This document shows, one piece after another, positions 45,182 to 57,102 of a DNA stretch of 64,000 nucleotides. The notes beneath the pieces were generated by a model. That model did no database searches. It was not told where the DNA came from and worked only from the letters and a program-made list of their open reading frames with translations. A program made the position numbers and the translations under genes. This DNA is from Sarcomyxa edulis (taxonomy: Eukaryota; Basidiomycota; Agaricomycetes; Agaricales; Mycenaceae), in contig QUOL01000002.1 in assembly GCA_009761415.1 (NCBI GenBank), forward strand, positions 2,294,001 to 2,358,000, in the 5' to 3' direction. How positions within the stretch are numbered: the first letter of the stretch is position 1; each line of letters begins with the position of its first letter.

Positions 45182-45774
45182 GGTGAAGGACCTAGTGGGT
45201 AGAAAAAGAACGACAGGATGGGTGAAAGAGAAGGAAGAAAGACGAGAGCTCGCGATCGAAGAGGGCGAAGGCCGGCAAACCGCAGTGGTCGGTCACTGGC
45301 CGTGGTATGGTCACGGCAGTGATGGACCAGGAAGAGGCTTCTCCCTCGACCGAGACCCGCTAAAATAGTCCACATCCCTCAAATCTCTACCTCGACGTCC
45401 TCAACCTACTCGACCTGCAATTACTGGCTACAAGAGCAGACAAAAGCCTGTTCAACGCGCCTGCAGCCTGTTCTTCAAACTACCTCAAACTAGCTCTAAC
45501 TCACGATCAATTCAATCCATCAAACGCCTCAGGTCCTCCATCACGACACTTTTTGCACTGCTTGGAAATGCCAGAAATGATATTGAAAACTTGTTGAAAA
45601 CGACTGGAAAATGTATTATTTGATGCCGACCTCTGCTTGAGGTGAAGCGACAAGCCGAGCAAGGATCTCATGACGGTATAACGCTTACCAAATCAGGACA
45701 AGGCGTCCCTCCTCGTGACCTACTCGCGACGCTGGCATTCACTTCCCCGCTTCCCCGCTTTCTCTCTTTCCACC
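45182..45774. other. Divergent promoter region
   Basis: Between the start codons of the minus-strand aspartic protease and the plus-strand transhydrogenase. No gene is seen; it should contain both promoters. Confidence 0.6.
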
Positions 45775-47932
45775 ATGGCTGCATCCCGCAACACTATATT
45801 TCGTCTCATAAACGCGTCCCAGCACTCTGCATGTCCATGTCATGGTTGTCGATCAAGTCAACATCTTCATCCTCATGGCCAGATGCAAGCTCTGAACCAG
45901 GTGAGAAAGTTTGCAGCACCTGTGAACATTGTTGAGAAGGAGTATGCTTTCGAAGTGAGTACCATCAGTTATCTCCTTTGTATCGTCGCATTGACCCATT
46001 TGAAGGTTGCCGCATCTAACCTCAGGTTTGGAGATGGTGTGACTGCCGAGGTCGGAATGGATCTGAAGAACATGAAGGCTCGGAAGGTGCTTTCCATTCA
46101 TCTGTCTGAACTTGACATTGTCTGATCATTACACTCTCAGGTCGGCGTCTTCACCGACCCGAATGTCGCCAGATTACCACCGATGAAGACTGTTAGTGCC
46201 GTATGAGCTCTGCATTGCTCCAAGTATTCACTCCAAATTCAGGCCCTCGATTCTCTTGAAGCCCAAAGTGACCTTCCCTTTGAAGTATTTGACCAGGTGG
46301 TCGCAGAACCAACCGAAGACAGCTGGCGTAAAGCCATTACCTGGGCCAGACAGCACGACTTTAGTCATTTCTTGGCGTATGTTCCGAGTCTTGTCTGTTC
46401 ATTTCTATATCTAATCAAGCTGAACATTCAAGTGTGGGTGGAGGGAGTGTCATTGACACAGCCAAAGCCGCGAACTTGTAAGGCTTGTCTCTGATACTGC
46501 GAGACCGTTTATGTATTGTCCACCACAAGGTTCTCTGTATACAAAGATGCAGACCTCATGGACTTCATAAACGCCCCTGTCGGTAAAGGTCTTCCCATAA
46601 CCAAAACATTACTACCTCTCGTTGCCAGTACGTAGTGATGTCTCTTTCATCTTACAGCACGACTGACGACCCTTTCCAGTTCCAACAACGGCTGGGACGG
46701 GATCCGAAACTACTGGGACAGCCATCTTGGACATTACGTCGCGATCCTTCAAAACGGGTATCGCGAACCGCGCAATGAAGCCAGTTTTGGGTATCGTTGA
46801 TACGCAAAATACTGCGTCATGTCCTACTGCGGTTCACATAAGCTCTGGGCTCGATGTTCTCTTCCACAGTATGGAGAGTTATACTGCAATACCGTGAGAT
46901 TGACGTATAAGCCTCAGCCAGGGGTACTTATGTATATTCTCTAATGCAGATACACTGAACGCACACCGCGCCCATCTAACCCTATCCTTCGGCCGGCATA
47001 TCAAGGAAGCAATCCGTATGTCTCGCCGAAATAATGCATTGATATAGTTTTGACTCTAGCCTTCTCAAAATAATAGTGTTGCAGACATATTTTCTTTGTG
47101 GGCCCTCCAAACGACCGTCAAATATCTTCCACGAGTAGCAAAGAACCAGGACGATGAAGAAGCCAGGAGACAAATGCTGTATGATCTCCTGCATATCCAA
47201 ATCTGTAATAGTGTAAGGTTATTCATATACTACTCGCAGATTAGCGTCCTCCTTTGCCGGCATTGGATTTGGAAATGCCGGTGTACATCTGTGCCACGGT
47301 ATGAGTTACCCTGTGAGTCAACCAATATTCTTCGCTATCTTCCGTTCTCAAGTATGACTGGTACGTACACAGATATCTGGACTGAACAAGAAAGGCCCGA
47401 AATATAAGCACCCTGGATATGTCACCGAGTTACCCATAATACCTCATGGGATCAGGCGAGCTTCATTTTCATTTCATCAATAGTAGACTTGAGTCCCTGA
47501 TTTATGCCATTCATTCATATAGCGTCGCTCTTACCGGTCCTGCAGGTGAGTTCAACCTCACGATCAATGTATACATATTAACTAACGAACATCACAGTCT
47601 TCCGGTTCACTGCACCATCTTCCCCCGACCGCCATCGCCAAGCCCTAGCCATCTTCAACAACACCACCGTCTCCGACCCCTCCATCGCCAGAATCCCCGA
47701 TACAGAAATCGGTGCATACCTCTTCGAAGCCATCGCCCGCTTCCTCTTCGGTCTCGGTGTCCCTCAGGGCTTGAAAGCAGTCGGATATACAGAATCGGAC
47801 GTGGATATGTTGGTGGAAGGCACTCTACCGCAAAGACGCGTTTTGGATCTGGCGCCGGGGATTGGGGACGTTGTGGGTGAAGATGGAAGACATCATTTGA
47901 CGAAGATTATTGAGGCGTCACTCACATATTAA
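45775..47932 (+). CDS. Mitochondrial hydroxyacid-oxoacid transhydrogenase (iron-type alcohol dehydrogenase family)
   Basis: About 480 residues over roughly ten exons from ATG 45775 in a good CACCATGG context. The start ([25 protein letters not shown]) fits mitochondrial targeting. Family signatures follow: [84 protein letters not shown] and [14 protein letters not shown]. The enzyme converts 4-hydroxybutyrate to succinic semialdehyde while reducing 2-oxoglutarate. The GGGS and GTGSE motifs bind NAD and the His residues bind metal. One intron has a GC donor (47456) and an acceptor ending 47522, needed to restore PHG-ISVALTG. The stop is TAA at 47930-47932. Confidence 0.92.
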
Positions 47933-48189
47933 CGAACTCGACTCACTGGCAGAATGTGGTGCGGTTACGATTGCGGTGCTCTCGTAAACTGTGGAACCTA
48001 ACATATAGATATACCTGAAATCATACCATTTACACGGATCAAACCATTTCTTTTCGAAGAGTCAACTAAATTTTCTGGATTGCGGTCGAAGTGGTCTGAG
48101 TGTTTGTTTAGTTGTTTCGCTATAAGTACGATCGGGTATGGGACAAGTCGATCGCGTCGTTTCCCAACTCGGACATACTCTTCTGCGTT

Positions 48190-49495
48190 ATGCCCTCCCC
48201 CCGACGTCGCAGTCTCTTCAGACCATGCATCGATCTCCACGATGGACAAGTAAAGCAAATTGTCGGGGGAACACTCTCAGACCGTGATCCGGAAGGTCTT
48301 CAGACTAACTTCGTAGCAAGGCATGTACATACCTTTCTTCGTGCATCGACACAGTTACTCGTGGTCTGACCATTTCTTTCTCTATTAATTAGTCAATCTC
48401 CTGCGGAATTTGCACGACTTTATAGAGATAACGGACTGCATGGCGGTCATGTAATCAAACTAGGACCACGAAACGACGAAGCTGCGAAACAGGCGCTGGG
48501 TGCTTGGCCAGGTGCGTCGCGTCCCATCTTATATCCTAGCAAGGCCTTATTCACCACGTCTTAGGGAGCCTCCAGATTGGCGGTGGTATAAATGAGAAGA
48601 ACGCGCAAGAATGGCTCGATGCAGGAGCTAGCAAGGTCCGCCCATTTGCATGATCGCTTCGAAGTGATCCCTCCCTCCTGATATTCCCATCCATGCCTAG
48701 GTTATTGTGACATCGTACCTCTTCCCTGATGCAAAGTTTTCTTTGGATAGACTGAAGGCTATCTCCTCTGTTGTCGGGAAAGACAGACTCGTCGTAGACG
48801 TCAGGTATGCACCCTTGGCGAGCTTGTCACATCTGCACGGATCCTTGACCCAGATACTTTAGCTGTCGACGTCGAGGGAATAAATGGCTTGTAGCTATGA
48901 ACAAGTGGCAAGATATCACGGATATGGAGGTGTGCCAAGGTACGTCTTGTTAGATTTCAATTTGATAATTGTGCTGAGCATGCATTTGGATGGATAGAAT
49001 CGTTGGATATATTGTCGGAGTACTGCAGGTGATTTATTTTATGTCTTAGACTCTGAGGCTGTCGCTGACCTCTTATGACAGTGAATTTCTCGTACACGCA
49101 GCGGATGTAGAAGGATTGTGTCAAGGAATTGACGCGGAACTCGTCACCAGTGAGTTTCCTGTCCCTCATAGACTATCTCATTATTGATGCTACTTGCAGA
49201 ACTGGGAGAATGGGTTCGAATACCTACGACATACGCTGGTGGAGCTAAAAGTGATTATTATACCCTCATATGGAATTCACGGCCCTTCAACTGAATGGTA
49301 CCCATAGGCGTAGCTGATCTCGATCTCGTCGATAGGCTTTCCAGTGGACGAGTTGACCTGACATATGGAAGGTACGAGAATGTCGCTTGTGGATTGTTTT
49401 CTAGCATTGACATTTTCATCAGCGCCCTGGATATATTCGGAGGGACATTGGTAGAATTCTATGATTTAGTAGCACGGAATGCACGTTCGGATTGA
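48190..49495 (+). CDS. HIS6: Phosphoribosylformimino-AICAR ribotide isomerase (His6/HisA), histidine biosynthesis
   Basis: About 265 residues in several exons; ATG 48190, stop TGA 49493-49495. This is the fourth step of histidine synthesis, a cytosolic beta/alpha-barrel isomerase. Seen in order: [19 protein letters not shown] (first catalytic Asp), [83 protein letters not shown] (second Asp), [27 protein letters not shown]. The order and spacing match yeast His6 throughout. The join near 49260-49310 needs an intron between YAGGAK and VADLDLV. No lesion is seen. Confidence 0.95.
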
Positions 49496-49911
49496 AACCT
49501 TGAAACTTAGTGTCAGTCTGAGGCCTGAACACTCTGAATCGACATCTCATCCAGCAACCGGAGCTCAGAGAAAATGTTCTCCCCAAGTTCACAATGCCCG
49601 AGTGCCGAGTGAGGTGTTCCTATGCGAAAAAAAATTGAGCAGCCTTGTTATGGGAGAACTGGTCGTGTATATGCACGAAGGATCGAAATCAGGACAGAGT
49701 TCGGTATGGGGACCATGAAGTCCACTGTCCAGCCGCGCGTACCGAACAGCGAACGCGTCGAGAGGTCCAAAGATAAACGACACACGTGACCTTATGACGC
49801 GAAACTCCGACTGAAATTGGCCACTATGCAGTTCATGTCCCACGATCCCATGATCTGAACAATTCTTTCGTGAACGTCGTCAGTAGTGATCTCCTCGCCT
49901 TCCTCAAGAAA

Positions 49912-50476
49912 ATGTCGACCAAAGTCAAGGCATATGAGCTCCAGTCCAAGTACGCATTCTTACCGATTGGAACAGGGTACATAGGTTCTAATACGAATGT
50001 GGATTTAGGTCGAAGAATGACTTGGCGAAACAACTCCTCGAGCTGAAGACCGAGCTGCTCGGTCTCCGTGTCCAGAAGATCGCCGGCGGGTCAGCTTCGA
50101 AACTTACAAAAATGTGCGTATACTGGGCTCAGAGATCGTATATATGTGGCTAATTTGTCTTGACTTGGTAGCTCCTCTGTACGAAAGGCAATTGCACGAG
50201 TCCTAACGGTCATGAACCAGAAGGCTCGCCTTAACCTCCGAGAGTACTACAAGGGAAAGAAATTCTTGCCTCTTGACCTCCGCACGAAGAAGACACGGGC
50301 AATTCGTCGGAGATTGACGAAGGTGAGTCCTAATGCTTTCTACATCCGTTCGCCAGTCCTTATCCATCATTCCCTCAATCTCTCCTCGTTTCAAGCACGA
50401 ACTCTCTCTCAAAACACTGAAGCAGCACAAGAAGGACGTCAACTTCCCAGTGCGGAAGTATGCCGTCAAGGCATAA
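49912..50476 (+). CDS. RPL35: 60S ribosomal protein L35 (uL29)
   Basis: Four exons give about 123 residues: [86 protein letters not shown] and a C-terminal [11 protein letters not shown]. Length and sequence match eukaryotic L35 end to end. It is in the cytosolic large subunit near the exit tunnel, where targeting factors dock. Start ATG 49912 follows AAGAAA, and an intron follows the 12th codon or so, as is common in fungal ribosomal protein genes. Confidence 0.96.
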
Positions 50477-51352
50477 GCTGTTGCATGGAGTTGGACTGGA
50501 GTTCTGTTTTTTCTTTTGTATATGCCGCACGTATAATCGATCCCTTATGACATGCAGCTCTTATGCGATTATGCGATTCTTGTGGAATACCAACTACCCT
50601 GGAACCCGAAGCTGGTCGATACCCCATTCTTCAATATGGCGAATTCTTTGAGAGTTCCCGCTCAAGACATGACCCCGACTAACCTATATGTAGATGTGTG
50701 ATTTTCTGTGATATCTGACTCTGAGTATGCTGTACGGTCCCTCGGAGGTTTGTAATTCGAGGAATTTGTCCAGGGCTGATTCAGAGTGACGCAAGTTTCG
50801 CCGAGGCGCCCGCCTCAAAAGATCTGAACTGCCTCGACTTGCTCACTCCGAAACCTACATAGAACACCATTTTTGACGACCAACATTGCTTTACGAGATT
50901 TTGTTCCGTACGCTTCAATTTCTGTACCGCACGCCGAAGTTACGATTGACTTCTCTGATCTCCCAAGGTCGTTTGATTTCCCCACGACTGCATCCCGGTT
51001 TCTCTTCCTGTCTGCCGTTCAATCGTCTTTCGACGACTTTATAACGACGTCCACAGGGCTCTGTACGACTTTTCACGAATCTCACGACTATCCCTGCAAA
51101 CTTTGAGGGACCCTTGTTACCTGGAGCCATGGTGAGTAACTTTGTTCAATGTACATGTCGTCAAGAGAACATCCGAAGCCGGTATCAGGATACACTCTCC
51201 TGGGATTAACCTCTCGAGGTAGTCCGTTATCTCACACCCACGTGTGTATGTCGGCCATCTGGGGTTAGCGTAGCATGAGGTCAGACACGATGCGCGTTAT
51301 TTCTTTTTGATTCTCGTCTGTTTCCTCTGCGACGCTTTGAAACAAGTCCGCT
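50477..51352. other. Intergenic region upstream of the kinase gene
   Basis: About 875 bp. A 77-codon open frame at 50873-51106 has no recognisable motif and most likely lies in the promoter or 5' UTR of the kinase gene. A possible leader-exon donor (ATGGTGAGTAAC) is near 51130. Confidence 0.5.
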
Positions 51353-53755
51353 ATGCTCCCCAATTCCCGTTTCAAAAAGCGTACCAGCTCTGATGATGTT
51401 AATCCTAATCTAAAGCCAAGAGTACTCACGCGCTCCCCACCTCCTTCCCCACAGTCTGACAGGACTCGTCCCCAAGCTCAAAGAGAGCCCGCCCCAGTCC
51501 CCAGTTCCAATCCAGCAAGCCAATATACCCTCCTCGAGAAACTTGGAACCGGCAGCTTTGGAACCGTTTACAAGGCCATCCACAATGACACCAAGCAGAT
51601 TGTTGCCATCAAACAGATAGGCAAGTTTATCCCTCTTCCAATCCGAACTATATCTAACAATCGACGTGGTTGCAGATCTGGAGGACTCGGACGATGACAT
51701 ATCGGAAATACAGCAAGAGATTGCAAGTTTGGCACAGTGCGACTCTGAATATGTGACACGATACTATGGTTCATTCGTCGTTGCGTATAAGCTTTGGATT
51801 ATCATGGAATACCTAGCGGGCGGTTCTTGTCTTGATCTTCTAAAACCTGGCGTCTTCTCCGAAGCTCACATCGCTGTGATCTGTCGAGAATTACTCCTAG
51901 GTCTCGACTATCTCCACACCGAAGGCACGATTCATCGCGACATCAAAGCAGCCAACATTCTCCTCTCCTCGTCCGGAAAAGTAAAACTTGCAGATTTCGG
52001 TGTTGCAGCTCAGCTCACGAATACGCTAAGACACACCTTTGTCGGAACTCCGTTCTGGATGGCACCAGAAGTGATTCGTCAAGCTGGGTACGACGCCAAA
52101 GCCGACATGTGGAGTTTGGGTATCACTGCTATCGAAATGGCGAAGGGGGAACCACCTTTGGCCGAGTATCACCCTATGCGAGTTTTGTTCCTAATCCCAA
52201 AGGCTAAGCCTCCTGTACTGGAAGGATCCTTCTCAGTAGCGTTCAAGGACTTTGTCACTCTGTGTTTAACGAAGGATCCTAATGCTGTATGTTTGTCTTT
52301 ATGTTACGCTCATTCGTCTGCTCATCCAATATACTAGCGGCCTACTGCCAACGAGCTACTCCAGCATCGATTCATCCGGAGCGCGAAGAAAACTTCGTAT
52401 CTTACAGAGCTCATCGAACGATATCAGGATTACCGCGCACGGTCTCCTCATAAAGGAAACCAGCCTTATCAACCTTCATTACGGAATAGTGTAGGTTGGG
52501 ACAATGGTACGATGCGTTCTGATTGGAATTTTGATACCGTCAGAACTACGTCAGCTATGGGATCATTCCGTAGCATGGCAAAGGACCTGGAGATGCCACC
52601 TGGGATGGAACTCGACGAGGATGAGGAAGACGATGAAGACCGTGGCTCCGTCGATACGGGCGCTGCCACGAAAGGCAGTGATCCGTTGACGCATTCGGGT
52701 ATTGGTATGAATCTTCAAGCAGCGCATTCTACTGTGATCATAAAACCACCACGGGCACCTTCTTCTTCGGAGAAAGACCTACCTTCGTTATTGGCATCGG
52801 AAGATAACTCATCCGTAGAGTCATCATCCGGCACTCCAGAGACCCCTCCGCAGGGTACTGGGCTTGTGTCGGATATCGGACTAGGTGCACCTCCCGCTTA
52901 TTCAGGGTCAGTGCGCTCCACGACGACTCGGCGTGCGTCGTATGCTGCCCGAAATGCCGTAAATGGTCCAGGGACAGTGGTGGGAGAAGCAGACCTGGGT
53001 ACTGGAGTCGATACTATCAGACCGGTGAAGAAGGTCGACACCATTGGATCACTACGTTTATCTGCTGATTTCGTTGGGAGCGTACGGAGAGAAGGAAGCG
53101 CATCAGGACCCACGTCACCGACTACCGATACGGCGCACAAACGCTCAGTTAGCGAGGCGGTGAAAGCAGGCAGGGCGATTGTTGATGAGGTGGTCATACC
53201 CATTTTGGAGAAGGTATGTTGCTTTCTCTCCTTGGGGGGACGTGTAATATTGACGTACTATTGCTAGGCCACTCGAGATGATATGGATGCGCGGGAGATA
53301 GAGTCGCTCAGTATGCTATCGCGAGGGTTTGTGGAGCTCAAAGAAGCCAACCCAGAGCTTGCTTATAACGTTATACTGGACATTCTCTCTGGTATCAACG
53401 AGTACGTTTATCCTAAAGTCACTACGGCTGCAGATCTAACCAAAGTCTCATTAGGAACTCTGCGGTACGCCAGCACGTCCAGACTTCGCGTGGCTTATTC
53501 CCGCATAAGCGCATCATTCGCAAGAGTGAAATGACAGCCAAAGGATTGATCGTGACTGAAGTACAGGAGGAAATCTCTGGCCTCCCATCTACATCTACTG
53601 GAACGTCAGGTTCTGGTCATTCGGTAGCCCCGTCGATAACAACCACAACGTCAGGAAAAAGCGATGAATCGCCGTCACGTAAATCGCCCATCGCGGAACT
53701 CCTCTACATGCGATGGTTGGAAGGTCTAAAACTCAAATGGCCAAGTCTAATGTGA
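51353..53755 (+). CDS. Ste20-like protein kinase, GCK-III subfamily (MST3/4, Kic1/Nak1-like)
   Basis: About 700 residues. A short basic/Pro-rich N-terminus precedes the kinase domain: [13 protein letters not shown] (Gly loop), VAIKQI (Lys), [23 protein letters not shown] (catalytic loop), ADFGVAAQL (DFG), [12 protein letters not shown] (activation segment) and [18 protein letters not shown]. The WMAPEVI and KGEPPLAE features are those of germinal-centre kinases. After the domain come [12 protein letters not shown], a long disordered Ser-rich region and a C-terminal part with [15 protein letters not shown] and [15 protein letters not shown]. In fungi this subfamily works in the RAM/MOR polarity and cell-separation network with Mo25 and an NDR kinase; that role is inferred. 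The last exons, near 53450-53460, need a splice join. Confidence 0.92.
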
Positions 53756-54708
53756 ACATGCCGATTTCGTATCTGGACCGGTTTCGTTTTTCCAGCTCGA
53801 GTCATGTCGTCCAATCTCGACTCTCGAAAGATATCAGATCATCTACCAGAAACAACCTTCTTTTTTCTATGAGCAGTACGGACATTTTGTACGCTCATTG
53901 TTTTCTATATTCTCCGGTTTCATTCTATCATTGGTACATATTGAACAGCCACTTGTAATGGATATTTAACACACTAGCGAACGTCTAGCTCTTTATTCTT
54001 GCTCACCAGTTTTCATTCATCCCCTCGTCCCATCCCATCTCATTGCTTGCAATCTTACCTCTCAACCATTCCACCCCAGCACGTACTTACTACTTAGCAT
54101 TCCTCCCTCCGCATATCTTTCGTCTCGATGCCGATTTTTAACGTCCTTCTTGCATGCTTAATTAACGACCTCCCTTACGATCTATATGCCTTTCGAATAT
54201 TCACCGTGTACTTATCAACGAGTCTTGCTCAATGCTTTCTGACTTTTATATACATCCCACAGAGTATGGGGTCCAGAAAACTAGGGTGCATTCGCTGAAC
54301 TATACATACATCATGAATGTGGCTGATGATACGATGTATACGAAAGTAGGTATGTGGCTTTGGGGTGGAAAGTCCATGTAAAGACAGGTGAAGAGTAATT
54401 TGGTGATGCAGAGCAAGCAAGGGAGGTATAAAGTAACAGTGACAATTACCGGAGGGGTCCCATTAAGAGGGAGCAGACCGTTTTACGTACATAGATAGTA
54501 GAAACAAAAAGGCGAAGGGATATGTCCATGGATGGAAGATAAGGTGTAGAAAGTGCATTTGCGTTCTATCTAGTGGTCGGAGTCAGTAAGTATAGGGTAC
54601 TGGTGTCCAGGGTGAAAAGAAACATCGGTCGTGTCGTAATCGGGTCATAATGGTTTGGTCGGTGTATCGTCATCGTCAAAAGCCTGTTAGAGGCTTTGGG
54701 AGTCGAGT
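53756..54708. other. Convergent 3' intergenic region
   Basis: About 950 bp of AT-rich sequence between the kinase stop and the stop of the minus-strand chitin deacetylase. No open frame with recognisable content is seen; it should hold both 3' UTRs. Confidence 0.55.
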
Positions 54709-56392
54709 CTACAGAACGATTGATGTGGCTATGAGCAGTGCCACGAGTGCCCAAGAGGATTCGATGGGGCGATAGGCACCATTGGATTGCTGCGAGCTTG
54801 AGCTTGAGCTTGAGCTTGCTGAGGTACCACTGGATGTGGTAGATCCTGATGCCGAGGATGTGATCGAGGACGGTGAAGTTGAGGCGCCTGAAACTGATGC
54901 ACTGTAAAATGATGAAGATCAGAAAGGTATAACAGGCAGGACGCGTTTATACATACGTAGTCGCTGAGCTACTGCTAGAAGTCACGGAAGATGACGTTCC
55001 AAGGATTATTCCGACTGGTGTGACCGTCGAATTCGAGCTGGCGGCGTTCTGCCATGCGGTACCATCAGGATCTGCGAGTTCGGCGACAGACTTGGTGATC
55101 CAGCCGTTGGATTTGATGACTGGGTAAGCCGCCATGAACGCTGCGACGGACTGATTCGAGAGTTCGTGTTCCAGGATTATGAGGCCGGGGGATTTGGGGC
55201 CTGGATGAGAGAAAGAAATAAGCGTTAGAATCGACATAAGATTGAAGATAATATGGATGGAGACTTACCGGTAAGCCATGTAGTCATCGAAGCATTGATG
55301 GCAGCAGCAGTTGTACCGCCAGTTGTCAAACTCCAATCCTCGGTGTCTTGATTCCAAATAATGGTATGCAGTCCGAACACCGCTTCTGCGACAGCTCTGA
55401 CTCGATTATCTGAATCACCGTATGGAGGCCTCCAGTATTTAGGAAGACGACCACCAGTTGAGTTGTGGATGAGCTATCAGGTATTTGGAGTTAGATTAAC
55501 CGTTGTAAAGGTACGAAAAGAGAAAGAAAATAGGATGTACCTCCATAGTCCAACCAAATTGTCCTACTAGCTCGAGGTTGGTCAAAGTCGTCATATACGG
55601 ATGTGTCCAGGTATGGCAAGCAATATCGTCCCCATTGTTCACAGCAGTCTGGAATTGTTTCGACCATCCAATAATGTTGACGCCAATCATGAAATGTGTG
55701 GTGATCTCGCCGTTTGCCTTCAAGAAGTCCATGAGGATGTCAGACGCCTAAACGGGGATAGGAAGGTAAGATTTCCATTCTTAGAAGAGAGATAAGAGTG
55801 ATTAACATCTTGTGGCCCATCGTCGAATCCCAATCCAAGATGACCTGTGGAACATGAGACAATTCAGCTGCGTTCTACGATATCTCATAGACAGGAGCTC
55901 ACCCTCGGGTGCATCCCAAGTATCATTCGCGTTTCTGCACTTGTAGGTCGCAGAGCAGACTACCGGACCGGTTGGATCGTAGCCACTAGGATAAGTCGGA
56001 TTTTGGTTGGGCAAGTTCGTAGATACGGGAATGTCGGGGATCTTTCCAGCAGCTACGGCAGCGTTCAGAGCGTCGACCCAAGCCTGGGGAAGTTTAGCGG
56101 TGTCAGGTGTAGAAGATGGGTAGGCGCTTGACCATGCTACACAAGAAAAAAACGGTTAGACTGTTAGAGGAGACGTGCGCAATGCAAGTAACGTACTGGG
56201 CGAGCCGACTTCAGGGTAGTCATTGCCGTCAGTACCGCGTCTAAAGAGCTTGTGTGCGGGGTGGTCCGGTGCATGATACCAAGTGCCAGGAAGAGGTTTA
56301 TTACTACGATGTGAGTGTTCATGAACAGAAACCAAAGAGGCGGCACAAAAGAGGGGGAGAGATAGTAAAAGGCCTAGGTATTGGACCAACAT
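54709..56392 (-). CDS. Chitin deacetylase (carbohydrate esterase family 4), GPI-anchored
   Basis: A minus-strand gene from 56392 encodes about 460 residues. It has a signal peptide (MLVQYLGLLLSLPLFCAASL) and the NodB-type deacetylase domain: HLGLGFDDGPQ (metal-binding Asp pair), DIACHTWTHPYMTTLT (His metal ligands), RPPYGDSDNRV, NQDTEDW and GLIILEHELS. The enzyme turns cell-wall chitin into chitosan. A Ser/Thr-rich stalk follows. The last residues NGAYRPIESSW then ALVALLIATSIVL form a GPI attachment signal, which needs the 3' exon ending at TAG 54711-54709. Repeated GAGCTT codons encode the poly-Ser stalk near 54790-54812. Confidence 0.92.
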
Positions 56393-57102
56393 GATGTTGA
56401 AGTAGGAGGAGAAGTAGCCCCAGGAGATGCCTTTTCGTGGGTTTTTTAAAGCAGAAATAGAGAGATTGGGCGAGGCTTTTATACTCCTGGGGGGCCACAG
56501 GGTGTTTCAGCGGTTGTTTTTTGTAGGAGCAACGGGCAGAGAGTGCCGCACTCGACGGTCAATCCATTCCAATTCGCCATTTTGGGACACCTACTCATCA
56601 GACGATTCTTTCAGCCGACCTGCCTCCGTAAAAGACAGGCTAATCCTATTGGTGCAACCAGGGTATAATATACGTATCCCAGTCGACGAGGAGGACTTTG
56701 CGGACTCGGAGGAGGGAAATTAGCCGTTGAGTGGTCCATGTGGTAGTACCACTTGGCTTTTTCAGCTCGTTTTTTGATGCTTCGACGTTTTCATCAAACT
56801 AGGCCCTGATATAGAACATCAACGACTCGGAAATTGTGTATCTTGGGAACACAAGTGAGGAGGACAACAGCCGCAGAGCAAATTCAGCGCAAATGCTACA
56901 TACACGGCACGTATGCATCGTCTTCCCAGTAAATAATTTATTGAGTAAAGTACCAACCTTCAACGCAAAGGACCGCAAGGAATTCCGACCGACCGTAAGA
57001 CTAAAATACAACAGGCATATGGTAAGCAGCCAGCGCTGGCTCTGGCTGTTTTAGAAAAAGAACCTATATTGCCTCCGTCCTCCAATAATATCCAAGCCTT
57101 CA
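56393..57102. other. Intergenic region, no gene seen
   Basis: About 710 bp between the start of the minus-strand chitin deacetylase and the stop of the minus-strand RAP74 gene. It should contain the deacetylase promoter. Short open frames show no family. Confidence 0.55.

Noticed and set aside
50873..51106. 77-codon frame before the kinase gene
   Set aside because: No recognisable family; its position fits the kinase 5' UTR or promoter.
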